This document shows, in pieces, positions 23,061 through 34,215 of a stretch of DNA of 64,000 nucleotides. The stretch spans positions 1-64,000 of the forward strand of contig WELA01001776.1 in assembly GCA_009602735.1 (NCBI GenBank), given 5' to 3'. The position numbers were made by a program, and so were the translations under genes. Under the pieces are notes generated by a model that was not told where the DNA came from, ran no database searches, and worked only from the letters and a program-made list of their open reading frames with translations. The stretch comes from Mesotaenium endlicherianum. Its lineage: Eukaryota > Streptophyta > Zygnematophyceae > Zygnematales > Mesotaeniaceae. Numbering within the stretch: the first letter of the stretch is position 1; each line of letters starts with the position of its first letter.

Positions 23061-24240
23061 GCACGATGGCCCTTTTCCTTGCAATAGAAGCATAGTCCAG
23101 CCGTCATGAGAGCTTCTTTTTCAGCCGGGGAGAGTCTTGCTTTCACTCCTTGCTGGTTTCTTGCATCATAAGTGTCATTGGAGGGTCTTCCACTCTTCCG
23201 GGCAGCCGCGGGGTCCCTTTTAATAACTCCGATTTCCATGGGTGTGGGTCCAGATTCGGATGTGGAAGGGGCTGCGTACACCCGCGTCGCCGAAACCCGT
23301 GAAGATGAAGGCACGGAGTGCTTGAAATCCAAGGTATCCACCTTTTGGGCCACTTCAATGATCTTTGAGAAGTCCGTCAAGTCGCGTAACTCCACTTCCT
23401 TTGCCACCTTGGGTTTGAGGCCAAAGATGTAGCGGTCAATCTTCTCCTCGAGAGACATGTTGGGGATCTCAAGAGTGAGGGCGTGAAATCTGGATGTATA
23501 CTCTTGAACGGACGTCGTTTGCTTGAGATGGTGGAGCTTTCCTCGGGCAATCTTCTCCGCATTGATGGGCATGAATTGCTTCTTGAGGGCCTCACGAAAA
23601 TCTGCCCATCTTGCATATGATGGTGGGGGCTCTTGGCCGAGCATGGGGTGCGCCATAGCTTGATATATAGCCGCTTGATAGTTACGCCACCATGATGTTG
23701 CTGCTCCTCTAAGTAAGGTAACGGCAAAGGGAACGTAGTCCTCCTCGGGTACTTCAAGGAATGCGAGGTACGTCTCCACTTGGTAGAGCCATAAATTCAG
23801 GTTGGCACCTTTCCCGGGGTTGAAAGTGTCGGGTTTGCCGGGCTTGATGAGTTTCCTTGCTCTCGTTGGCTCTTGTGGAGGCGCTTGAGCCGGGGCTGGA
23901 TTTTGAGCATTGCTCGCAATAGGGGCAACTATGGCAGCCATAGCTTCTCTTGACACTTGCACGGTGCTTCATAGGTGGCCAAGCCCACTTGGTTGTGGAC
24001 GATCATTAGGAAGGCTGCCCACTCATTTGCGGGAACTCCTTGTGGTGGGGTCAACTTTGCTATAGCGGCTGCCACGGGATNNNNNNNNNNNNNNNNNNNN
24101 NNNNNNNNNNNNNNNNNNNNNNNNNNNNNNNNNNNNNNNNNNNNNNNNNNNNNNNNNNNNNNNNNNNNNNNNNNNNNNNNNNNNNNNNNNNNNNNNNNNN
24201 NNNNNNNNAAAGCTTGCTGTTGGTCTTGAGGATCGGCCAT
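23015..24240 (-). pseudogene. Element K gag region
   Basis: It begins MADPQDQQQA at the right end. It contains a gag core (NLWLYQVETYLAFLEV, AATSWWRNYQAA, LKKQFMPINAEK, SVQEYTSRFHALTLE) and the zinc knuckle CFYCKEKGHRALSC near 23050. A 128-base run of N interrupts the N-terminal part. Confidence 0.88.
24081..24208. other. Assembly gap (128 N)
   Basis: A run of unknown bases inside the gag of element K. Its true length is unknown. Confidence 0.99.
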
Positions 24241-24259
24241 CTTCTTGTGCTACGAAAGT

Positions 24260-24276
24260 GCCTAGCTCCGATACCA
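24260..24276 (-). promoter_or_regulatory. Element K primer-binding site
   Basis: Minus-strand TGGTATCGGAGCTAGGC lies one base inside the 5' LTR. It is of the Met-tRNA type. Confidence 0.85.
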
Positions 24277-24277
24277 C

Positions 24278-24780
24278 TGTAGTGAAACAGATAGATGAAG
24301 TACTTAGTGAGATATAATACTTTATCTATTCAAGACAAGGATCTTTGAACACAAGTGGTAGCTTCTTGAAAGAGAGATGGCTTCTTGAAAGTTAATATAT
24401 TTTTGGATTTTGGCAAGTACAAGAGTGATTCTGGAATGTCTTTCTATGTTCTAGCTCTTGTTTATATACTTGCTAAATAAGTAATTTCTAGGAAGGTGTA
24501 TGTTGATGTGTTGGCACCCAACACATCCCAAAACTTGCCACCTCTTTCTAGAATAATGTACACATGTCCTTTTGACCTAAAAATGGCACATTTGACTTTT
24601 GCCACGTGGAGTTCTTCTCTGTCTTTCCTCTAACTTCGAAAATGCCTTAGAAGGTTCAAAGGACATGTACCAAGTCACTAGAGTACCTATTCACACTTGA
24701 ATCCACACAATACTACTCCAAATATATTTGAAAACATTAAAATATATGCAAACTAATATATAATAACTCAAATCACTACA
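24278..24780 (-). repeat. Element K 5' LTR
   Basis: 503 bp, minus-strand TGTAGTGATTTG to CTGTTTCACTACA. It matches 4463-4927 except for an extra 36-base hairpin segment at 24495-24530. The bases to the right (ATACCTAATGTCC) are copia LTR sequence. Confidence 0.9.
24495..24530. repeat. Hairpin-bearing insert in the element K LTR
   Basis: GATGTGTTGG (24505-24514) and CCAACACATC (24518-24527) form a perfect 10-bp inverted repeat with a 3-base loop. The whole segment is missing from the sister LTR at 4463-4927. Confidence 0.8.
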
Positions 24781-24957
24781 ATACCTAATGTCCTACTACC
24801 CTACACTTCTACACAATCAACATAATGACAACACATAAATGGTCCACCCACTTTGACTATAATACAAGTCTACTCTATGCATCGACACACACACACACAC
24901 ATGCAAGCCCACCAAATTAACACAAGCAAATAGAGTCAGAAGTGCTTATTTACAACA
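24781..24957 (-). repeat. Copia 3' LTR, partial
   Basis: It matches 30392-30567 (shared ACCTAATGTCC, CTACACTTCTACACAATCAA and TATTTACAACA). It differs by a longer CA-dinucleotide run near 24883-24900. A purine-rich tract (minus GAGCTGAGAGGGAG) follows on the right and would be the polypurine tract. Confidence 0.88.
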
Positions 24958-24976
24958 CTCCCTCTCAGCTCCTACT

Positions 24977-25430
24977 CTATTTAACTACACACTCTCTCAA
25001 ACCAAACATCTTTGCACACCACTGGTGCTTAGCTCTTGGGACTGCCTTTGTCAAGGAATCAGCCACCATCTTATCAGTCCTCACATACACAAAATTTACA
25101 CTGCCATCTAGCACACACACTCTACACTTATGATACTGAATTTCAATGTGCTTGCTCCTGGCATGCTCTACTGGGTTCTTGCCCAGTGCAATGCAGCTCT
25201 GACTATCACTCAAAATCACCGTGGGCCTTATTTGCTTGTAGCCAAGGTCCTTCAATAATCTTCTCAACCATAGAGACTTCCTGACCACCTGTGAAGCAGC
25301 CATGTACTCAGCCTCCATGGAGGACAATGCTACCACCTTCTGCCTCTTACTCTTCCAGGTACAACTCCCTTTGCAAGAGAGAAAGCATACCCTACAGTAA
25401 ACCTCCTGCTGTCCAGAGCACCACCCCAAT
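24977..25430 (-). pseudogene. Copia RNase H region
   Basis: VALSSMEAEYMAAS, SDSQSCIALGKNP and SKHIEIQYH are hallmark copia RNase H motifs, and the block ends with LTKAVPRAKH. Confidence 0.93.
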
Positions 25431-25509
25431 CAGAATCACTACAACCCTCCAATTTCACACTCTCTGCTCCTCCCAAATGCAACCACAAATCAGGAGTGCC
25501 CCTCAGATA

Positions 25510-26590
25510 TCTCAGGATCTCCTCTTCATCGCCTCCCAGTGAGCAGGACCTGGGTTCTCCATGAATTGACTCACTACTCCCACAGCATTAGCAATATCAG
25601 GCCTAGTGCAGACCATCAAATACATTATGCTACCAGCTACCTTCCTTATGGGCACCTGAGACATCATCTTCCATCCTCTCTCACCCTTGGCACACATACT
25701 CAAACTCATCCTATGCTTAGGACCAAGAGGCACACTGACAGGCTTGCACGTCTGCATATCAAACCTTTCCAAGAGTGTCTGCAGGTAAGCTGGTTGCCCA
25801 AGCATGATCATCCTCTTGGCCCTGTCTCACTTCACCTGTATGCCACGTACAAACTCCATCTCTCCAAGATCTTTCATATCATATGTGCTGCTCAGCACAT
25901 CCTTCACCTCCTGGATCTTCTCCACCTTCTTCCCAACTAGCAGCAGATCATCCACATACAGCACCAACATCACTCGGTCTTCTCCAACGCCCTTCACAAA
26001 GAGGCTGTTGTCTGCATTTGACCTCACAAATCCTTGCTCCAACAGGAAAGAGTCAATCTCCTGGTTTCACATCCTGGGAGTCTCCTTCAAGCCATGAAGA
26101 GACTTCTTCAGCTTACATACCTTCTTGGGGAACCTGGCCTCAACAAATGCTTCAGGCTGCTCCATGTACACTTCCTCCTCCAAGTCCCCATTCAGGAATG
26201 CAGTCTTCACATTCATCTGGTGCATCTCCATATCCTTTACAGCTGCGATCTGGGCCACCACTCTCACAGTAGCGATCTTGGCAACAGGGGCAAACGTCTC
26301 ATGATAGTCTTCTTCCTCTGTTTGTGAATACCCCTTGGCCAAATACCTTGCCTTTTACCTGTCCACAGATCCATCATCTTTTCTCTTCTCTCTGTAAATC
26401 CATCGGCCACCACAACCTTTTTGCCAGGTGGCAGATCCTTTAAGTCCCAGGTGTGATTCTTCTCCAATGACTGTATTTTCTCTGCTGAGGCCTTGCTCCA
26501 CTCCTCTGCTGCTTCTGTCTTCATGGCTTCCTCATAGGTTTTTGGCTCAGAGTCATCGACCATACAGGCAACCTCACACTCCATCTCATT
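25510..26590 (-). pseudogene. Copia reverse transcriptase region
   Basis: The block contains KYLAKGYSQ-type sequence, VKTAFLNGDLEEEVYMEQP, LYVDDLLLVGK and GSIMYLMVCTRPDIA, the ordered landmarks of copia RT from the fingers to the connection region. Broken. Confidence 0.93.
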
Positions 26591-27119
26591 TTATGCCAGC
26601 TCCTCCACGAGCTCCACATACTCGTCCACTCCAAACTTCACAGGCTTCACACTCTGTCTGGTGGAGCGTCTCCTTGCTGCATGGCCCTCTCCACTGGTTG
26701 AGGCCTCTGCACCAGATGCTGACTTGGAGCTTCTCCCAGCTCCCTTTGCTACAGCAGGGTCCTTGCTTGCTCTTCTCCTTGGTCTCCTTCTGGTTGCACT
26801 TCAAGGTCTCTCTCCGACGAACTCCACTTCACTGTCAAAGTCAGAGGCAGCTCCCTCTTGCTCAACACCCGTCTCCACTTCTGCCTGTCCTCCTGCAGCT
26901 GGCTGCTGCTCCTCAAGCTGTACCTGAGCTCCCTCTGGAGATGCAGCCAGTCCAGGCTGCACTCCCTCTGGCAATGCAGCCAGTCCAAGCTGCACTGCTA
27001 CCTTTTCTTCTAGATCTTTTGGAACATACCCCTCATATTGGTTGGAGTTCACAGGATCCATCACCCTCTCGTTGAAGACAACGTCCCGACTCACAACCAA
27101 TTCACCATTCCTGACATTT

Positions 27120-28340
27120 AAGAGCCGGTATCCCTTGCTCTTATCTGCATATCACCCAAACACACATCTCTCCGACTTTGGCTGCAGCTTGTTCCTCTTT
27201 TCAATGGGGATATGAGACCACACCTCAGAACCAAACACTCTGAGTTCCTGCACAGACAACTTTTTCCCGCTCCAAACTTCTTCTGGAATCTTCCCTCCAA
27301 GAGATAAGGATGGCAACCTGGTACTGACATATGCTGCTGTCTTCACTGCCTCATCCCACAGGCTCACATGCATGTCTGCAGCAAACAGCATAGTCCTTGC
27401 TGACTCAATTTGCGTCCTGTTCTTCCTCTCTATCACCCCATTTTGCTGGGGAGAGTAGGCCACCGTGTGTTGGTGCCTGATTCCCTCCTCCTTCAGGTAC
27501 TTTGGAAAGTATCCATTCACATACTCTCCTCCGTTGTCTGTCCTCAGGGTCTTGATCTTCCTCACACTCTGGTTCTCCACCACTACCTTGTACTCCAAGA
27601 ACTTCTCAAATGCTTGGTTCTTGTGCTTCATGAAGTACACCTCTGTCTTCCGGGAATAAACATCAATGAAGGTGATGTACATTTTATTCCCTGTTCTCCT
27701 GGCTGCTGTACTAGCAGGCCCTCACACGTCCAAATGGACCAACTCCAAGGGCTCTGTGGCCCTCTTCACCTCTCCTCCTCTTGGAAATGCGACTCTCGAC
27801 TGTTTTCCCATCTGGCACCCTCTGCAGTACTCCAAGCTCTGCCCACTGAAATCTGGTAGTCCTCCCCGCTTATCCTTTGACATCCTCTTCAACTTCTTCT
27901 CATTGATATGTTTCAGTCTCTGATGCAACAGGTTGATGTCTCCACTCTTCTTCTCTTCAACCTGGGCCACTCCTGCTGAGTCAACCGCTTTGGCCTCCAG
28001 GGCCTGCAGTCCACGCACCACCTCAGCTTCACACTTCAATTGGAACAAACTTCCCTTGACTGCTGCCTTATGTGCTTTCAGGACAACTTCTCTCTTTTCA
28101 ATAAAAACTAAGCAGACAGAACCTTCAAATACCACCTTGTCCCCAATGTAGTAGTCTTGGGCACAGAGAACAGATTCTTCACCAAGCCAGGGGTGTGCAA
28201 AACATCCTGCATTGTGAATTTCCACCGCTTTCTCCCAAACTTCGAATGCACGACTACCTTTCTTGTGCCAATCCCTTGCAGCAAATTTCCATCTCCCACT
28301 CTGGTAGGAACAGGCTCCCACAGCTTGTAGTCATGCAAGA
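27120..28340 (-). pseudogene. Copia protease/integrase region
   Basis: INLLHQRLKHINEKKL and CRGCQMGKQSR form the zinc-binding N-terminus (pre-integrase). FIDVYSRKTEVYFMK, LRTDNGGEYVN and HTVAYSPQQNGVIERKNR are the catalytic D, D and E neighbourhoods. Protease remnants lie at the right end. Confidence 0.9.
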
Positions 28341-28379
28341 GATCTCTCTGTGACGTGCAGTGCCTGGAGGCTTTTGAGT

Positions 28380-30083
28380 CTACATACCACCTGTTCCTAT
28401 CCTCCTCTTCAGCACATGTGTATGCTTCATCAACAGTGACAGCATGTGCATTCTCCTCCTAGGCACGAGAGGATGTACCTTCACTCTTCCTCTGTGGGCC
28501 ATTCCTGGCAATGTGGCCCTTCTCATCATATCTGTAACAGACAAAGTCTGTGCAGCTCGATGCCAAATGCCAGGCTTTCCACAGTGATAGCACGCCCTCA
28601 CTCCTCCCTTGCCTCTTCCTCCTTGATGGCCACCTCTGCTGGATGACCCTCCTCCTTCTCGACTTGTGCTGGCCAAATTCATCTCCTCTATTTGCAGAGC
28701 CAGATCTGCTACTACTGCTTTCTTCACTCTAACCATCTCCATTTCCTTTTCCGTGTTCAGCAGTCTGGTCTCCACCACTATCAGTGTCATGGCATTCACA
28801 TCTATGTTCAGCAGCACCTCCTTCGTCATATTCAACTCAGGTCTCAGTCCCATTAGCAATTGGATCAATTGGTCTCCCTCTCCTACCTCAGTGAAAGGGG
28901 CAGAGTGCCCTAGTGGAAGCGTAGGTACTTACGAGGAAAGAAACCAGTTGCAATCATACTAGAGAGTCCAGCGGCATATCACTAACAAAGCTTAGGAAAA
29001 ATACTCAACATTTTGAGTAGCAAGAAATTGCTCACAAATGAACTAGGATAAAAGACCTTGTCATTACAAACGCGTAGAAATTTACAGAAGTGAAAACTCA
29101 TAAGAGACAAAGAAGTTATGCCTATTTATAATTTTTTGCCTAAGTGCTCCTCTCTAGGAGGAAGCTACGGATTTTCCTAAGTGTTTGTCAAATCGTCCCT
29201 TCCAAAATGTTCGTGATTAAGCCAGATCAGTCTTATCTGACGTGTCGGGCCGAATTGACGTCCACATACATGCATCGACATTACTAGAATATTCTATCTT
29301 AGACGCGCTAGGCTAAACCGAAACTTCTAGGTAAGTCGACCTAGTCGGCACTCCGCATTTGCCGAACTTACGTGAAGGTTCGAGTTCATTCTAACGGGCC
29401 AGATCGCTGGACGCTGTCGGTCAATCCGACGGTCGCGCTCACCGCGAATTAAGGACAGTCGTCAACCGACCTCAAAACTAATTAAACTTCGGAAATCCAT
29501 AACTCTCTCAATACTTGACCAAATTCGATGAACTTTATATCAAAATGACCACAAAAATGCACTCTATACTACTATATAATCCTAACATACTTTCGTGAAA
29601 CTCAAAAATGCACTTTATAAACCTATGACCTTATTCTCAGCTTCAATAGCTTGCATTTTTTGACTTAACTTCAGCATGCGGGAGAAGTACCCCTGTATGC
29701 CTTCTCCATCTTCCATCGCAAACTGATTGAACTGCCTCTTGTAAATTGGCTTGCTGGCTGTGCCGACTGACTGATGAAATGTCTTCAATGCATCCCACAC
29801 TCCTCTACCGGTTGTCAGTCTGCACACTCTAAGCAGAGGCTCCGTCCCTAAGCTCTTGATCAGGTTGGAGAAGGCATGTGCCTCCTTTCTCTTCCACTTC
29901 GCGTGCTCCTTCTCTCTAGTCGTCACATTTGCTGCTGATGCTCCTGCTGCCAACTCTACAGGCAACGTATCTGTCCCGAGAACAAAGTCCTTCAACTCTT
30001 ACCGTGCTAACTGCGCCCATACACTTCATTGACCACACAAAGTACTCTGTACTCTTCCCATCAAAGTGCGGCATTCTCGAATC
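28380..30083 (-). pseudogene. Copia gag region, split by a solo LTR
   Basis: The N-terminal part (about 29636-30083) has MPHFDGKSTEYFVWSMKCM, ALKTFHQSVGTAS and the UBN2-like fold sequence of copia gag. The C-terminal part (28380-28886) has the zinc knuckle start CYHCGKPG. The A/E-family solo LTR lies between them. Confidence 0.88.
28892..29635 (-). repeat. Solo LTR of the A/E chromovirus family inside copia gag
   Basis: It matches the LTRs of elements A and E from TGAAAGGGGCAGAG to CCTATGACCTTA and is flanked by CTCAG on both sides (28887-28891, 29636-29640). A solo LTR with a perfect target duplication is the usual product of LTR-LTR recombination after insertion. Confidence 0.92.
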
Positions 30084-30099
30084 GCCTGCTTCGATACCA
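30084..30099 (-). promoter_or_regulatory. Copia primer-binding site
   Basis: Minus-strand TGGTATCGAAGCAGGC directly adjoins the 5' LTR. It resembles a Met-tRNA primer site. Confidence 0.8.
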
Positions 30100-30567
30100 T
30101 GTAAATCCTCTTCTTCCATCTAATCTTATTACCGCACTTTCTTAACTGGTCACACAGACAACTTCTTCTCTCTTCAAGTCACACAGACTTAGCTGGTTAC
30201 ACAGACAGCTTCCTTTAGTCACACAGACAAGGTCACACAGACCTGTAGCAGATCAAGCACTTAGCATAGATCTTGCACACACACTTTCCTCGGAGGCTTT
30301 TCTTCTTTCTTACATTCAAGAGTTCACCATACATCTTCTTTCACAGCGCCTATATTCACTTGGCGGCTGCTCACCCACCTCACACTCATCGACACTTCAA
30401 ACCTAATGTCCCACTACCCTACACTTCTACACAATCAACACAATGTCAACACATCGACGGTCCACCCACTTTGACTATAATACAAGTCTACTCTATGCAT
30501 CGACAAACACACATGCAAGCCCACCAAATCAACACAAGTAAATAGTCAGGAGTGCCTATTTACAACA
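30100..30567 (-). repeat. Copia 5' LTR
   Basis: 468 bp with TG...CA ends (plus strand TGTAAATCC to TTTACAACA). Close to its U5 end it holds five copies of TCACACAGAC or a near variant (30149-30251). Confidence 0.88.
30149..30251. repeat. Five interspersed TCACACAGAC motifs in the copia LTR
   Basis: Copies lie near 30149, 30178, 30205 (TTACACAGAC), 30228 and 30242, at irregular spacing in the U5 half. They could be leftovers of a tandem array or protein-binding repeats. Confidence 0.7.
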
Positions 30568-31265
30568 ATATTTATGCGTCAATGGGAAAGCCTCCGTTTA
30601 AACTCAGTCTAGATAGAGTCTCTAGGTCTCCCTTAGATGTCCTACGGCAGTCATCAGCTCACTCCAAGGGGATTGACAATCCAGTCTCCCTTCAGTTGAC
30701 TCAGAATTTTGTTGACACTCTATCAGAAGTTCAACACAATCTGTACAAAGTACAAAAAAACTAACAAAAATATGCCAATCAACACCGTCGGGACATGACA
30801 TTTTGTAAGGAGGACTTGGTTAAATTGCATTCTTAGCATCTGTACCTTCCTGGGGTCATCAAGAATAAAGCTTGGGCGAGTCTGGGTCGGTCCATATTTG
30901 CTGATACGCCGAGTCGGTCAGGTTGCTTACAAACTGAACATGTCAGCAAAATTCAAGGGTCACCTAGTCTTTAATGTCTCAATCCTGGAACTATACATTA
31001 AGGGCAACACACTGTTCACAGGTCGGTAACCTGTCCGACCAGGTACGATTCCCGCCGTCCAAGATGGTGACCCTGAGGAATATGAGGTGGATGAGATTCT
31101 AAAAGCTCGATCTGTCTGTTGATCATCTAAATATGTCATAAAGTATCTGGTCCAATGGAAGGATTATGATGCATCTTGGGACATCTGGGTATTTGAAGAC
31201 CATATGGTCAATGCCAAAGGGGCGTTGAAGCGTTTCTATCTTCGAGAAGCTGGGACATCACCCTA
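30568..31265 (+). pseudogene. Element N integrase end and chromodomain
   Basis: GKPPFKLSLDRVSRSPLDVL and [14 protein letters not shown] align with the end of the integrase core of element [12 protein letters not shown] and NAKGALKRFYLREAG match the chromodomain and tail of F. Broken. Confidence 0.88.
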
Positions 31266-31638
31266 ACTGTCATTTCAACTGACACGGAAAGGTGACAGGA
31301 GGTTCTGCCTCCAGGTAAGTTGGAGGGGAAAGTGACAGAAAGTGACAGGTAATGACAGGCAGCCCACTTAAACATTAAGTTGAAGGGAGTGTGACAGATA
31401 CTTGCCAAGCACAACTAGCATTTTACACAAGCGTTCTGCACACTCAACTGCCTTCACAACTCACTCACCATTTTGCATCGCTACTTTCTTTCCACCTTTG
31501 GTCCTTACTCAGGTAAACCTTCGGTATATGTTGTCTTTGTAAGTGGGATAATGTTTATTATTGCTCTTACTCCTTACTATACTCATTGCACAGATGCTTG
31601 GGACTATACTAATGCACATGTGTGTGTGTGTCAGCAGG

Positions 31639-33270
31639 ATGCCTACCAACCAAAAACAAGACAGGAAGCGCAAGGCCGAACTGGCTCAGAAGGAGTTGGA
31701 ACGCCATTCGCAAGAGATCACCCAGACGTCCCTTTTGCAAAGAGAGGAAGAGCGAGCTCAACAACAAGGCTGAGGAGGCCAGATTGAGGAAAGAACAGGA
31801 GGATGTTGCTGAAGCAGAAAGACTCAAGAAAGTGGAGGAAACAAGGTTGAGGAAGGCTGAGGAGGCCAAGAAGCAAGAGTGGGCCATTTACAGGTACACT
31901 GTGATAAGCCAGAACTTTGATAATCTTAGGGTAGCTTTGCTGGTTGCTCAAGAGATCAACAGGGACACTCACCAAAAATTACTCGAGAAGGAAGGGAAGG
32001 AGCCCCGGACAAGTATATAGAAACTGGCACCGATTTACGAAGATTATGCAAACATGGTGGGATACACAGAGGATGAGGCAGCAAACCTGGCCCTTGATGG
32101 AGAGTTTACACCAGTTTTGGTGCCTTGCATAGTGGGCTGCCACAGGGTCATCAGGATGGTGGCCATGGAACCAGACAGCTTCAAGGATGTCAAGCACTAT
32201 CATATGCTGATTCTTTTCTACAATGAGGTGGAGAGAAGAAGCACGGAGTCCTTGGCCTGGGAGACAGGCCTACAGATGTTTGCCCCCCACTGGTTTCCTT
32301 GCACACTGACCAAGGCCAATCATGGACAGGAGTACTACCAACATCCCACCACAGACAGGAGATGGATGACCATCATCAATGAGAAGCAGAAGTGCAAGCC
32401 AGCCCTACCTGACGATTTCCATTATGATATGGATGGATTTCTCATTCTGCCGTCTCATATTGTCCCTTGGGATCCCAGGCTCAATGACTGCCTCTCGAAC
32501 ATGAGCCGCTAAGAAGTACAGGAAGCAGGGGCGGGACTATTTCTCTAAGGAGAAGCACGCCTTTGACATATGGACAAAGCATGAAGGGCAAATAGAGCTT
32601 AGCAGGCTCAGGGTCCAGCAACCCCTAAGGAGGTCTAAAAGGGGGCAATCAGTTGACTACTCCAGGATTGCAAGGGAGATGGATGTCATGGCTGATGCTA
32701 CCCCAACCCTCTACAAGGAAAAAAGTGAGGGGGAGGAGGAACAGGAACAGGTAGTGGGAGAAGCATTCTCTTCGGGAAGAGCACAAGAGGCAGTTGAGAA
32801 GGTACCGTCTCCAGGAAGACGAGGCGTATGGGTGGTGACTTCAACTGTGGAGCCTATTTCACCTCCGCACAGGCCATCCAATCCCCTGTTACAAGTGTCT
32901 GAAAAGGAGGAGCTTACTGTCTTGGACAGCAGACCTACAAGAAGGTCTCTTGATGAGAGAACGGCTAGGAGGGTGGCCAGAGGAGTGGCCAGAGGAGTGG
33001 CAGCAACTTCCTCCAACCATGGCAATGTCCCTCTTGCCAATGTGTTTCTCCATCCTATGGGACTCCCAGTCTATGTAAGTGTCAGCACATAGGTTGCTGA
33101 GGAAAGGGCTGGAGTTTAGTTGCAGTCTCCCAAGGGGTCCTTCCTTAGAGAAAGCAGGGGTATTTAGGAGACCACCAAACAGAAGTAGAGGACGGTTTAT
33201 AGAATCCGAGTCCAGGTCTACGTATCAGTCTCTTGATCCCAGAGCCCCAGGAGCATCTCTTAATAAATGT
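31639..33270 (+). pseudogene. Element N third ORF (relative of the ORF at 57397 in F)
   Basis: It starts MPTNQKQDRKRKAELAQ. A charged coiled-coil-like stretch follows, then IYRYTVISQNFDNLR, YEDYANMVGYTEDEA, SFKDVKHYHML, HWFPCTLTKANHG, RRWMTIINEKQK and ILPSHIVPWDPRLNDCLSNM, each matching the F copy. The C-terminal part keeps HPMGLPVYV. The function is unknown. Broken, yet conservation of the same blocks in an old copy argues that the ORF was under selection. Confidence 0.85.
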
Positions 33271-33460
33271 AAACCATCCTTCAGTCAACCTCGCTGGGGG
33301 TCTCTCTGTGTGCATTCCACAGTGGCAGTGGGCTGAGGTTGGAGGTGACAACTTGCTGCTACTAGTGATCCCCACAGTTAGGCAACAGTGTTGAAGCAAG
33401 AGGCAGTGGTAGGGAGATCAGTACTGTCAGCTGGATGGACACCTGGTATTCATAGTTAGT

Positions 33461-33477
33461 GTTGTCGAGACGACAAC
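33461..33477 (+). repeat. Hairpin upstream of the element N polypurine tract
   Basis: GTTGTCGAGACGACAAC: 7-bp arms with a 3-base loop. The same hairpin is found in F (59152) and G (51047). Confidence 0.85.
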
Positions 33478-33480
33478 AAG

Positions 33481-33495
33481 TTAAGTTGGAGGGAT
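33481..33495 (+). promoter_or_regulatory. Element N polypurine tract
   Basis: TTAAGTTGGAGGGAT directly precedes the 3' LTR. It is identical to the tract of element F. Confidence 0.85.
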
Positions 33496-34210
33496 TGTTA
33501 TGAATCAGCATGTTGCTGGATATGATATTCATCTAAATATAATAGCTGGTTGAGTTTAGTCTGCTGAGCTTTAGTTAATAATAGTCTGCTGGACTTTTAG
33601 TTACATTCAGTATAATGACTCAGCCCAGGGCAGCAGGCTGAAGTCAACTTTGGTCAGCTTATTGTTACATTCTTTGACAGTCAGTTGACTGCCGTACGCG
33701 GTATCAGTAAAATGCCTAGATATGCATCCAAATGTGATATGCTAGATAAATGGCTAGAGGACACCCTTGGGTGGATGGCGATTTGGGATGATAGGAGATG
33801 GCCGTACATTTGGCTAGCCGAGGTCTTACCGACGTGGTTAACTCCGGGCAGGCGGTGTCATCGCACTTGTCGTTGAACAAGTAAACTCATTCAATATACA
33901 TAGATTAGGTCACGCTCTCGAGCTCGGCATTCGAAAACGAGGTCAACTCTCTTGTACAGCTTAGTAAGAGATATTTGAATCCAAGGCGAGAAGCCATTGA
34001 TGCAAATTGTCTTCTAACCTTACTTATGTATGAGTTTATTTATTGCATGATTGATGCTCGTTTACTTGCATTTGACGCGTGAGTATTGTGATATTAGTTG
34101 TGGAGTCCTTTTCTGTGTATTGAGTAACCAGAAATGCCAGAAAGATTACTTGTTGATATGAAGATCTTTTATTAAGTGGTAATTTTCTATTGGTAAGTTG
34201 ATTCATTTCA
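33496..34210 (+). repeat. Element N 3' LTR
   Basis: 715 bp, TGTTATGAATCAG to GATTCATTTCA, followed by CTGCA, which matches CTGGA left of the LTR at 21232 with one difference. Confidence 0.9.
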
Positions 34211-34215
34211 CTGCA

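Larger units (their letters stand above)
22346..24780 (-). mobile_element. Element K: partial Ty3/gypsy element (5' LTR, gag, protease)
   Basis: On the minus strand it has LTR, Met-tRNA-type primer site, gag with zinc knuckle and the protease region, and then stops at LTR fragment M before RT. The LTR belongs to the same family as 4463-4927. Its right border lies inside a copia LTR, showing that K inserted there. An assembly gap lies in gag. Partial, with few other breaks visible. Confidence 0.85.
24781..30567 (-). mobile_element. Ty1/copia element, decayed
   Basis: On the minus strand the order is gag, protease, integrase, RT, RNase H, the copia order with integrase before RT. The 5' LTR is 30100-30567; the 3' LTR survives as 24781-24957, where element K adjoins. 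A solo LTR of the A/E family lies in its gag. It inserted into the integrase part of element N (ATATT at 30568). Broken about ten times; clearly old. Confidence 0.9.
21232..34210 (+). mobile_element. Element N: old copy of the F/G/N chromovirus family, itself carrying several insertions
   Basis: The 5' LTR (21232-21833, partial) and 3' LTR (33496-34210) are of the same family and orientation. They are flanked by CTGGA (21227-21231) and CTGCA (34211-34215), which fits one insertion into element C with later change. Of its own interior, the end of the integrase with chromodomain, the third ORF region, a hairpin and the polypurine tract are still seen (30568-33495). Between the LTR and this lie LTR fragment M, partial element K and a copia element. 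Badly broken (more than ten interruptions). Confidence 0.75.

Noticed and set aside
26428-27075. 215-codon plus-strand open frame
   Set aside because: It lies opposite the copia pol, is Leu/Pro/Ser-rich and follows the shadow of the coding strand; no motif of its own.
30149-30251. Short direct repeats as a CRISPR array
   Set aside because: The motifs are only 10 bases, irregularly spaced, inside a eukaryotic copia LTR; no cas-like gene.
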